Assembly: GCF_032051675.1 (NCBI RefSeq)
Contig: NZ_CP116968.1
Coordinates: 2,418,001 to 2,482,000 of the forward strand
Source: Candidatus Nitrospira neomarina
GTDB lineage: Bacteria > Nitrospirota > Nitrospiria > Nitrospirales > UBA8639
Reading direction: 5' to 3'
DNA: 64,000 nucleotides
In this document: positions 35,247 to 42,577 of the stretch, in pieces
Layout of the letters: each line of letters starts with the position of its first letter
How positions within the stretch are numbered: the first letter of the stretch is position 1
Translations under genes and position numbers: made by a program
Notes under the pieces: model-generated
Told to the model about the DNA's origin: nothing
Database searches by the model: none
The model's input: only the letters and a program-made list of their open reading frames with translations

Positions 35247-36293
35247 ATGAGTATGACCATGACCACACGACTCATCGCCATTGATCACGCGAAAGACCGG
35301 AATGCTGCGGAAAAAGAAGCTCTGACCACGAACCAACTGCAAGACCTGAAACCGCGATTGGGCATCAGCCAATGTTTGCTCGGCGACACGGTTCGATACG
35401 ATGGCGGACACAAACGGGATGCCTTCCTCACAGATGTGCTGGCCCCCTTTGTCGAATGGCTTCCGGTCTGTCCGGAAGTCGAAGCGGGACTGGGCACCCC
35501 GCGAGAGGCCATGCATTTGGCCGGCGATCCCGATGCGCCACAACTCCTGACCATCCGCTCTCACATTGATCACACCATGACACTCCAGACTTTTAGTCAG
35601 CGCCGGGTTCAGGAATTACAAGAAACTGATTTAGATGGATATATTTTCAAAAAAAGTTCCCCCAGTTGCGGAGTCTATCGGGTCAAGGTCTATACCGAGA
35701 AAGGGCAACCTTCTAAACAGGGTACCGGTATTTTTTCAGCCGCCTTTCAAAAAGCGTTCCCCCTGCTCCCTGTGGAGGAAGAAGGACGCTTGAGCGACGC
35801 ACCAATTCGGGAAAACTTTATCGAGCGCATTTTCTGTTATCGGAGGTGGAAAACCCTGTTCCAACAGGGTCGGGTCAGCCGGGGGGCCATTGTCCAGTTC
35901 CATACCCGCCACAAATATTTATTGCTCACCCACAGCCGTTCGCATTATCAGGACCTTGGACAACTCATCGCGAAGGCCGGCCAATACACACCCGGTGAGC
36001 TGGCGGATCACTATGGCCCGCTTTTTATGGACGCCCTGAAAAGCAAGGCCACAGTGCGAAAACATGTGAATGTTCTCCAGCATCTGGCGGGCCACTTTAA
36101 AAACCAACTGAGCCCGGTTGAACGGGCCGAGTTGCAGGAAACCATTCAGGATTACCACCGGCATCTCACCCCCCTGGCCGTGCCGCTCACGCTCATTAAA
36201 CATTATGTGCGCATCCTGGCTGTCCCCTATTTAGTTGACCAGGTCTACCTCAACCCGCACCCCAAAGAACTCATGTTGCGCAACCATGTCTAA
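35247..36293 (+). CDS. DUF523 and DUF1722 (YbgA) two-domain protein
   Basis: A 348-residue protein with an N-terminal DUF523 domain (LGISQCLLGDTVRYDGGHKRD; VEWLPVCPEVEAGLGTPRE; GYIFKKSSPSCG) and a C-terminal DUF1722/YbgA domain (GAIVQFHTRHKYLLLTHSRSHYQDLG; VRKHVNVLQHLAGHFKN). DUF523 includes a cysteine-rich putative metal or thiouracil-desulfurase-like site. The same fusion is a standing member of photolyase-linked light-response loci. The MerR regulator's start overlaps its stop by eight bases, so it is co-translated with the second CarH-like protein. Confidence 0.9.
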   Translation: MSMTMTTRLIAIDHAKDRNAAEKEALTTNQLQDLKPRLGISQCLLGDTVRYDGGHKRDAFLTDVLAPFVEWLPVCPEVEAGLGTPREAMHLAGDPDAPQLLTIRSHIDHTMTLQTFSQRRVQELQETDLDGYIFKKSSPSCGVYRVKVYTEKGQPSKQGTGIFSAAFQKAFPLLPVEEEGRLSDAPIRENFIERIFCYRRWKTLFQQGRVSRGAIVQFHTRHKYLLLTHSRSHYQDLGQLIAKAGQYTPGELADHYGPLFMDALKSKATVRKHVNVLQHLAGHFKNQLSPVERAELQETIQDYHRHLTPLAVPLTLIKHYVRILAVPYLVDQVYLNPHPKELMLRNHV

Positions 36294-37233
36294 CAGTCCA
36301 AAAGATTCCCAGACCTTTCGGATTAAATCTGTGGCCAGTACCACTGGACTCAGCACTCACGTGATCCGGAAATGGGAAGAACGCTACCATTTAGTCCATC
36401 CGCAGCGAGGCCCTAACGGCTATCGACTCTTTACCGAAGAAGACATTCAATTTCTCCTCTATTTGAAATCACAATTGGATCATGGTGAATCCATTGGTCA
36501 ATTGGCCCAAGCCGGGGAGCAGGAACTCCGACATTCGATGAATCATGTCCCTCTCAACCTCTCGGGGATAGCCCCCACCTATTGGAATGACACCCAGGAA
36601 ATGATTCGCTTGGCGCGCCACCAGGACGTCCAGGCCATTACCATCATGCTTGAAAAGTGGATTAATCATATGGGGCTTGAGAAAGCCCTGGAGAGCATTA
36701 TTTTTCCGGTCTTGCGTCTGATCGGCGACCTGTGGCATCAAGGAGGGATGAGTCTGAGGGGGGAACAAAGCGTGAGCCGGTTGGTGCGTCAACACCTCAT
36801 TAACGTTCTACGCGAAGAACCTCCTCTGGGAGGACCGCACGCCTTAATCGCCTGTGTGCCTGGAGACTTTCATGAAATTGCTCCACTGACCGCGGCGGTC
36901 CTTTTACGAGGACTTGGATGGCACAGCATCTATCTCGGGCCCAATGTTGCATTTGAGATGCTGGAAATGGCTCTGCGCCGGAAACACACACAGCTCATTC
37001 TCCTTTCCTGCAATCTTGAACCGGAAGAGAAAATACTACGGTCCTGGCTGCAAAAGATCACTCGACATCTTCAACCATTGTGTGCGGTAATGGTGGGAGG
37101 ACCTGGGTTTAAACCGTATGAGCCTCTTTTTCGCACTCACAACATTACATATTTCACCCAAGTCCATGATGTCAAAACGTTGAAACAACGAACTGGCATG
37201 GCTGAAAGCGCCAGGGCTTTCCACCCATTATAA
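36286..37233 (+). CDS. CarH-like MerR regulator with B12-binding domain, altered motif
   Basis: A 315-residue paralogue of the regulator at 27.4 kb. MerR winged helix at 12-70 (SVASTTGLSTHVIRKWEERYHL), helical bundle, and cobalamin Rossmann domain with the lower ligand His196 (GDFHEI). The W-x9-E-H motif of CarH is W-x9-E-Q here: Trp150 and Glu160 are kept but His becomes Gln161. That residue shapes the upper face of adenosylcobalamin, so photochemistry or cobalamin form could differ. The ATG at 36286 overlaps the preceding DUF1722 gene by 8 bases. A CbiX-like gene follows. Confidence 0.87.
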   Translation: MSNSPKDSQTFRIKSVASTTGLSTHVIRKWEERYHLVHPQRGPNGYRLFTEEDIQFLLYLKSQLDHGESIGQLAQAGEQELRHSMNHVPLNLSGIAPTYWNDTQEMIRLARHQDVQAITIMLEKWINHMGLEKALESIIFPVLRLIGDLWHQGGMSLRGEQSVSRLVRQHLINVLREEPPLGGPHALIACVPGDFHEIAPLTAAVLLRGLGWHSIYLGPNVAFEMLEMALRRKHTQLILLSCNLEPEEKILRSWLQKITRHLQPLCAVMVGGPGFKPYEPLFRTHNITYFTQVHDVKTLKQRTGMAESARAFHPL

Positions 37234-37265
37234 TTCTCCCCTGGCAACATGAAGGAGTCCGCAAC

Positions 37266-37775
37266 ATGTCAGAACCTCACAAAGCTATTCTTCTTGTCGG
37301 ACACGGAGGCATTCCCAAAGGATACCCATCGGATCTCATTACAAAATTGAAACGCCTTGAAGCCCAGCGAAGAGCAACAGGCAGTCCCATGTCGCCCGAA
37401 GAATTGGAATTGGACACCAAGGTTCGCACATGGCCGCGGACACCTGAGACAGATCCGTACAAGGCTGGCCTCGAAACCCTCGCAGCCGCCATGAAGCCAC
37501 TCTTAAATGGTTCATTGTTTGGCCTGGCGTATAACGAGTTCTGTGGACCGACACTCGCCGAAGCGGTTGAATCCCTCATTCGCCAGGGCGCACAGACCAT
37601 TACGGTGGTCTCGACTATGTTTACTCCTGGAGGATCACATTCCGAAAGTGAAATCCCCGAAGAACTGGAAGAACTCCGCAAGAAACACCCGAAGGTCACC
37701 CTCATCTATGCCTGGCCCTATAATCTGGAAAAGGTCTCAAAAATGTTGATGGAGCACGTCCAACAATTTTCATAG
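37266..37775 (+). CDS. CbiX/SirB-like metal chelatase family protein
   Basis: A 169-residue chelatase-fold protein. ILLVGHGGIPKG carries the N-terminal catalytic histidine and TVVSTMFTPGGSHSESEIPEE the second metal-binding histidine, as in short CbiX. The segment FGLAYNEFCGPTLAEAVESLI is typical. Such enzymes insert cobalt into sirohydrochlorin early in anaerobic B12 synthesis, or iron for siroheme. An insert of about 35 residues after the first motif (KLKRLEAQRRATGSPMSPEELEL) is longer than in CbiX_S and may change specificity. GAAGGAG precedes it. Adjacent to a B12-sensing regulator, which suggests a tetrapyrrole link. Confidence 0.75.
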   Translation: MSEPHKAILLVGHGGIPKGYPSDLITKLKRLEAQRRATGSPMSPEELELDTKVRTWPRTPETDPYKAGLETLAAAMKPLLNGSLFGLAYNEFCGPTLAEAVESLIRQGAQTITVVSTMFTPGGSHSESEIPEELEELRKKHPKVTLIYAWPYNLEKVSKMLMEHVQQFS

Positions 37776-37831
37776 GCTGTCATTCTTTCACCCATCTCGA
37801 AACACACGCAAAGAGAGGTAAGCAAAAGCGC

Positions 37832-38188
37832 ATGGCAGCCAGAGGGCAACGCACCTTGACTAAAAAGCAAAAGCTCCCGTCCAGGCCCCCAAAACTGGAT
37901 ACGATCCATCATGTGGCGATTCCCGTCCCGAATGTGGCCGAAGGGGTCGAATGGTATACCTCCCGCTTCAACTGTTGCGTCGAGTATATCGATGACACCT
38001 GGGCGCTTCTGGCTTTCGCCAATACCAAGCTTGCCCTGGTCCTCCCTCGGGAACATCCGTCTCATTTTGCGCTCAGTCGTCCAGATGCCCACAAATTTGG
38101 AGAGCTTGTTACCCATCGTGACGGACTCAATTCGGTCTACATCACCGATGCCTTCGGCAATTCCATTGAGGTGTTAGAAGAGTCATAA
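37832..38188 (+). CDS. VOC (glyoxalase/dioxygenase) superfamily protein
   Basis: A 118-residue single-module VOC protein. DTIHHVAIPVPNVAEGVEWYTSRFNC is the usual first beta-alpha-beta unit with a metal-ligand histidine, and VYITDAFGNSIEVLEE the closing strand with the ligand glutamate. The first 20 residues are basic and variable. Members act as lyases, dioxygenases or binding proteins, usually as homodimers forming the metal site; substrate unknown. GAGAGG lies about 12 bases before the ATG. Confidence 0.8.
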   Translation: MAARGQRTLTKKQKLPSRPPKLDTIHHVAIPVPNVAEGVEWYTSRFNCCVEYIDDTWALLAFANTKLALVLPREHPSHFALSRPDAHKFGELVTHRDGLNSVYITDAFGNSIEVLEES

Positions 38189-38255
38189 TTTAGAGATCTT
38201 TCGACACAGTAGGCATATCATTTTTTCTTTCTGGGCCTAAACACACACATCTTCT

Positions 38256-39506
38256 ATGAAGAATGCTGATGTGCTCATCATCGGAGCCGGCCTTGCCGGA
38301 CTTTCCTGCGCAAAGACCTTAGCGGATCATGGGATAGATTTTTTACTTCTTGAAGCATCCGAAGAGGTAGGAGGGCGAATTGGATCAGATCATCTCGACG
38401 GCTTCATTCTCGACCGGGGCTTCCAGGTCTTTTCCACGGCTTATCCCGAAGCCAAACGCATGCTGGATTATCCTTCCCTTGAGCTTCATCATTTTTTCCC
38501 TGGTGCGGTGATTCGGTCTCTTGGAAAATGGCATCGAATGCCGGATCCCTTTCGCCATCCCTTACAGAGCATTCACGCACTTTTCAATCCTATTGGTACC
38601 CTTTCAGATAAAATTCGGGTGGCCAAATTTCGCCATCTGGCCCGGTCAGGAAATCTGAATGATCTCTTTCAAAGGCCCGAAACCACAACATTCCAACACC
38701 TCAAAAATTTCGGATTTTCCTCCTCCATAATCGAACGATTTTTTCGACCATTCCTTAGTGGTGTCTTTTTGGATCCTGAATTACAGACTTCCAGTCGTAT
38801 GGCGGAATTTGTCTTTCGGATGTTTGCGTCTGGAAACATTTCACTTCCCGCCAGGGGGATGGGAGCCATACCCCGACAACTGGCATCCGGTCTTCCAGCA
38901 GGACGAATTCGAACTCAAGCGAGGGTCACATCCATTCAGAAAACATCGGTGACCTTGGAATCCGGGGAAGTCCTCTCCGCTCGCGCCAGTGTCCTGGCCA
39001 CCGACGGACCAGCCGCAACGAGTCTTGTTCCCGGCCTCAAATCATCTTCCTATCGCAGTGTGACCTGTTTCTATTATGGCGCCCCTGAACCGCCCTTTTC
39101 AGGGCCATTTCTGTTATTGAACGGAGAGGGAGCCGGCCCAATCAATAACCTCTGTGTCCTCACTCAAATCGCCCCGAACTATTCCAGGACCAAAAGCCAG
39201 TTGATCTCCGTTTCAGTGCTCAACCATGCTGATTCTTCCACAAAAGACCTTGCCACCCGGGTTCGCCAACAATTGCGGGAATGGTTTGGCTCACCAGTCG
39301 AAGACTGGCAGCCAATTCGCGCCTATCACATCGCAGCCGCTCAACCCGTCCAGGTCCCACCATTCCCTAACCCGCTCTCCCGTCAGACACATGTTCAGGA
39401 TGGCGTCTTCGTCTGTGGGGATTTTTGTGCCACCGGGACTATTGATGGAGCCATCTTTTCCGGTCGCCGTGCGGCGGAGGATATTCGAAAATGGCTGGAG
39501 GCATGA
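38256..39506 (+). CDS. FAD-dependent amine oxidase/phytoene-desaturase-like protein
   Basis: A 416-residue flavoprotein with the N-terminal dinucleotide fold VLIIGAGLAGLSCAKTLADHG, the following EVGGRIGSD, LDRGFQVF, a central substrate domain, and a C-terminal GVFVCGDFCATGTIDGAIFSGRRAAEDI that closes the FAD site. Close relatives are NAD(P)/FAD-dependent oxidoreductases near carotenoid or light-stress genes; some act on carotenoids or aromatic amines. No phytoene synthase is in this window, so carotenoid desaturation cannot be claimed. No clear ribosome-binding site. Confidence 0.83.
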   Translation: MKNADVLIIGAGLAGLSCAKTLADHGIDFLLLEASEEVGGRIGSDHLDGFILDRGFQVFSTAYPEAKRMLDYPSLELHHFFPGAVIRSLGKWHRMPDPFRHPLQSIHALFNPIGTLSDKIRVAKFRHLARSGNLNDLFQRPETTTFQHLKNFGFSSSIIERFFRPFLSGVFLDPELQTSSRMAEFVFRMFASGNISLPARGMGAIPRQLASGLPAGRIRTQARVTSIQKTSVTLESGEVLSARASVLATDGPAATSLVPGLKSSSYRSVTCFYYGAPEPPFSGPFLLLNGEGAGPINNLCVLTQIAPNYSRTKSQLISVSVLNHADSSTKDLATRVRQQLREWFGSPVEDWQPIRAYHIAAAQPVQVPPFPNPLSRQTHVQDGVFVCGDFCATGTIDGAIFSGRRAAEDIRKWLEA

Positions 39507-39734
39507 TATCCGGCATTCTTCCTATTTTCTAGAAATTCCCGCCCGACAACATTTGAATTTCGATTCCTACCATTGAGAGGGTCTGCCTTCAGACACGCAC
39601 ACGCGGAGATTGGGCGGTCCGTTTGTCTAAGGTTTTTCCATTTCCCTTCAGCCTCCTTTTAGCCTCCGTCAGACTCCAGGGTGTACACTGAAAAAGGAAC
39701 AACATTCAGAGACCTTAAGGAAAGGCACCTTGAC

Positions 39735-40376
39735 ATGGATCACATTACCCCCAAATTTTCAGATACAGACATTCATATTCTGGAATGTGGCCTAGGATGG
39801 ATTAAGGACGCTGAGGATGCTTTTGCCGACAAGCTTTTTCATCGCCTGTTGCGGGATCATCCTGAGGTCACAAGCTCTCTTCTCACAATGGGACTACAAC
39901 CATTCAGCAGGCGAATCGTCCAGATCCTCGATACGATTATCCGGGAAATCCGCTCATGCGGAAACATTCATTCATCCATTAGAGAACAATGGACAGACCT
40001 GCTTCCCACAACGGTGAACCACCACCTGGAGCCTCAACAGCTGCTCAGGATGGCGGAAACATATTTGGACATTTTCTCTGAGTTAGCGGAAGATGCCTGG
40101 AGCCCTGCCATGGAATCAGCGTGGGAAAAAATTATTCACGAGGTGAGCGTCAACTTGTGGGGACAACAACCTGCATCATTGTCTCTTACAAACATTTCAT
40201 CGCCTTTTCCATTCTTTAAAAGGAGGAATCATCGCATGACCCAACCGTTTGCATTTTTTTTGGGGACCTTCATGATTTTGGCCGGCAGCATCGCCTCCAT
40301 CGGGCTTTGGAGTCGTTATCGGCTGGCAGAAGCCAAGCTATCAAGGAACCTCAGGCTTAAAAAAGTTTGGTGCTGA
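39735..40376 (+). CDS. Globin-like protein with C-terminal membrane anchor
   Basis: About 213 residues. Residues 1-140 resemble a flavohemoglobin-type globin: FADKLFHRLLRDHPEVTSSLL near the B-C helices, then VNHHLEPQQLLRMAETYLDIFSEL around the proximal F8 histidine and DAWSPAMESAWEKII as the H helix. A transmembrane helix follows (FAFFLGTFMILAGSIASIGLW, about 170-190). Such membrane-anchored globins may sense or scavenge NO or O2 close to respiratory enzymes. The start at ATG 39735 with AAGGAAAGG upstream is preferred to GTG 39681. Heme binding is inferred, not proven. Confidence 0.7.
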   Translation: MDHITPKFSDTDIHILECGLGWIKDAEDAFADKLFHRLLRDHPEVTSSLLTMGLQPFSRRIVQILDTIIREIRSCGNIHSSIREQWTDLLPTTVNHHLEPQQLLRMAETYLDIFSELAEDAWSPAMESAWEKIIHEVSVNLWGQQPASLSLTNISSPFPFFKRRNHRMTQPFAFFLGTFMILAGSIASIGLWSRYRLAEAKLSRNLRLKKVWC

Positions 40377-40473
40377 TCTGTCAGCGGTGTGATACCAAGG
40401 TTCCCAATGGATATTTCCTAAGAACCGGAAATGAAAATATTGAGGAATGATCTCTCAGCGTAAAGGAGAAATA

Positions 40474-41430
40474 ATGAGGAATCCCACACAACAACGCCCA
40501 ATGACTTCAATCATGCTCGTCTCCGGAGTTCTGGCAATAGGGGGTCTTTTCGCCATGATCGACATCCCTCTGGCCGTAAGCCAACCGGTGACGATTCCCA
40601 TTGCTTCCATCACAGGAGACATCGCGATGGATGCGGCAAATCCAATTTGGGAATCCGTTCCTGGAGTGGTCGTGCCATTGAGCGGGCAGACCATCACCAC
40701 CCCCATGCATCCCAACATCTCGGTGAAGACTGTTATGGTGAAGATGGCCACCAATGGACAGGACATTGGCGTCTGGGCTAATTGGGGTGACCAGACCATC
40801 AACAACACGACCATCGGGCCTCAAGATTTTCGAGATCAAATGGCCATCCAGTTTCCGGTTCAAGATTCCGGAGCTCCCCCATTTCAATGCATGGGTCAAT
40901 CGGGGGGAACCGTGAATATCTGGCGATGGAACGCTGAATGGCAAAAAGACCTTGGCGCGGGAGTGGCCGGCATGTGGGACGTAGATCAGCAATACCCCTC
41001 AATCGCCTGGGACTACTATTATGAGGAACCCTCACGGGGCGTCACATATATGAATCGAACCGGACGAAGCTCCGGGCCTTTTAATGAGGGCATCTGGTCT
41101 GGAAACATCATGTCAGATCCTTCACTCCGGATCAGTTCAGTAGAAGATCTGAACGCCAATGGCTTTAGTACTCTTACCACTCAGGCGACACAAAACGTGC
41201 TGGGCAACGGATTATGGGAACCATATGGCGCCCTTAAGGGAGGGTGCTGCAATGGACCAACGTGGCGGGTCGTCATGAAACGATCCTTGACGACTGATGA
41301 TCCCGGTGATGTCCAGTTTAAATCCGGTTCAAGCTTTCCAGTGGCCTTTGCCGTGTGGGACGGCTCGAATGTAGAGCGTAACGGGATGAAAGGGATTTCA
41401 ACCTGGTTTACCGCTCAAATGCCGAATTAG
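40474..41430 (+). CDS. Ethylbenzene-dehydrogenase-type heme-b protein, NxrC-like
   Basis: A 318-residue exported protein: signal peptide (residues 9-32), then a DMSO-reductase-type gamma-subunit beta sandwich. FQCMGQSGGTVNIWRW holds the candidate methionine heme ligand and RVVMKRSL the candidate lysine ligand, the Met/Lys pair seen in ethylbenzene and chlorate-type gamma subunits. In Nitrospira, proteins like this (NxrC) link the periplasmic nitrite oxidoreductase to the electron chain. No NxrA or NxrB is in this window, so it is an orphan here. AAAGGAG precedes the ATG; a terminator follows at 41468. Confidence 0.8.
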   Translation: MRNPTQQRPMTSIMLVSGVLAIGGLFAMIDIPLAVSQPVTIPIASITGDIAMDAANPIWESVPGVVVPLSGQTITTPMHPNISVKTVMVKMATNGQDIGVWANWGDQTINNTTIGPQDFRDQMAIQFPVQDSGAPPFQCMGQSGGTVNIWRWNAEWQKDLGAGVAGMWDVDQQYPSIAWDYYYEEPSRGVTYMNRTGRSSGPFNEGIWSGNIMSDPSLRISSVEDLNANGFSTLTTQATQNVLGNGLWEPYGALKGGCCNGPTWRVVMKRSLTTDDPGDVQFKSGSSFPVAFAVWDGSNVERNGMKGISTWFTAQMPN

Positions 41431-41467
41431 TCACCTGTTTTTCTAGGGAAATAATCAGTTTACCCTG

Positions 41468-41494
41468 AGCCCTCGGCATAAGCCGGGGGCTTTC
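41468..41494 (+). terminator. Intrinsic terminator after the NxrC-like gene
   Basis: AGCCCTCGGC-ATAA-GCCGGGGGCT forms a ten-pair GC-rich stem with a four-base loop (one G-T pair), followed by TTTCCTC. It starts 38 bases after the stop codon. The short T tract makes it moderately convincing. Confidence 0.65.
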
Positions 41495-42058
41495 CTCATC
41501 TGTTGTTATTTCGAAATTGATTGGTCTCTGATGTCGTGGCTAGCCTGGCATTTTCGCCAGATACTTGCACCTCCAGAAGCTTCAGAGAACTAGATGAACA
41601 TGCTGTGTCCCGACATTCATCCAGTATGTCAGCCCTCTCCAGTGATTGTTTCGGACTTGAAATAGCCCTTCTCCCTAGCCACAAAATGAGGAGTTGGAAC
41701 TACTCCAACCGTCAGGCTATCCCTTATCTCAATCGTGTTTTTTAAACTTTCATGTTATGGAAATTGTTTTTCTTCACTAATGATAGTATACCTATCATTT
41801 CAACATAACTTGGCTTTGACCAAAACCTGAAGTGGAATCTCAGTCATAAGGTTCGTGCCCTGGCGCTGAGAGAGGTTCCAACCATCCGTCGTTTTTCAAG
41901 AAAGAGACTTTTCTGGCCAAACGATCATTTATCAACGTCATGCCACAACAACACAAACACACATTCTGTCAATGGCCGGGATTGAAACAGAAACCCTATT
42001 CTTACATTCTTGAAACTATCTTTTTTCAGCCATATCAAAGGACAAAGAGGGAACGAAC
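41495..42058. other. Intergenic region before the HugZ-like gene, about 560 bp
   Basis: Plus- and minus-strand open frames of about 60-75 codons overlap here without recognisable content. Apart from the inverted repeat at 41779-41799, I see nothing functional. The length suggests a lost gene or a regulatory stretch. Confidence 0.35.
41779..41799. promoter_or_regulatory. Perfect 8-8 inverted repeat, candidate operator
   Basis: AATGATAG-TATAC-CTATCATT has perfect eight-base arms and a five-base spacer; an outer pair GTTATG (about 41755) and CATAAC (about 41803) extends the symmetry. The AT-rich TGATA core resembles Fur-type boxes, and the next gene is a HugZ-like flavoprotein, a family often iron-controlled. 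It lies about 260 bases before that gene. Regulator identity is a guess. Confidence 0.45.
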
Positions 42059-42577
42059 GTGATCGAAGAACCAGCGCTTGGTTTTGCATTTGATGGCGAG
42101 AACCCTTCGTCCAAAGAATCTGGAGAGGCTCTATCTCTTCGAATTCGGCGGCTGATGGACTCTCAGCCCTTTGCGGTATTATGCACACAGGGTGAACAGC
42201 ATCCCTATGGTTCTTTGGTGGCCTTTTCGATGACAGAAGATTTGGCCACCGCTGTCTTTGCCACCCCTGTCACCACAAGAAAATTCAAGCTACTAAGCCA
42301 AAGCGATCGGGTCGCACTCCTGATCGACAATCGTTGCCAGCATCCCGACAATATGATGAATGTGGAAGCCGTCACGGCAACAGGACAGGCCAAACGGGTG
42401 GAAGAAGGAAGGGACTTCGAATTCTGGTCGCGATTATTGACGGCACGCCATGGGTACCTTTCCGGTTTCGTCCGCGCACCAACTGTGGCACTCTTTCGCA
42501 TTGAAATCGTAAGGTATTTTCATGTCGAACGGTTTCAGGAGGTCCGACAGTGGATTCCCCAAAGAATACCTGGATAA
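42059..42577 (+). CDS. Pyridoxamine 5'-phosphate oxidase-fold (HugZ-like) protein
   Basis: A 172-residue split-barrel FMN/heme-binding-fold protein: LRIRRLMDSQPFAVLCTQGEQHPYGSLVAFS, ATPVTTRKFKLLSQSDRVALLIDNR and GYLSGFVRAPTVALFRI match the PNPOx-like family, where members include the heme oxygenase HugZ and F420- or FMN-binding proteins. It lacks the extra C-terminal DUF2470 domain of full HugZ. Start is GTG at 42059 after AAAGAGGGA. The following gene's GTG lies inside its last codons (28-base overlap), so they are translationally linked. Confidence 0.78.
   Translation: MIEEPALGFAFDGENPSSKESGEALSLRIRRLMDSQPFAVLCTQGEQHPYGSLVAFSMTEDLATAVFATPVTTRKFKLLSQSDRVALLIDNRCQHPDNMMNVEAVTATGQAKRVEEGRDFEFWSRLLTARHGYLSGFVRAPTVALFRIEIVRYFHVERFQEVRQWIPQRIPG

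Noticed and set aside
38256-39506. Phytoene desaturase (crtI)
   Set aside because: The protein is shorter than CrtI and no other carotenoid gene is present, so only a general FAD amine oxidase call is made.
39622-39632. TTTGTCTAAGG as another copy of the regulator motif
   Set aside because: Only the TTTGTCTA part matches; flanks disagree with the other copies.
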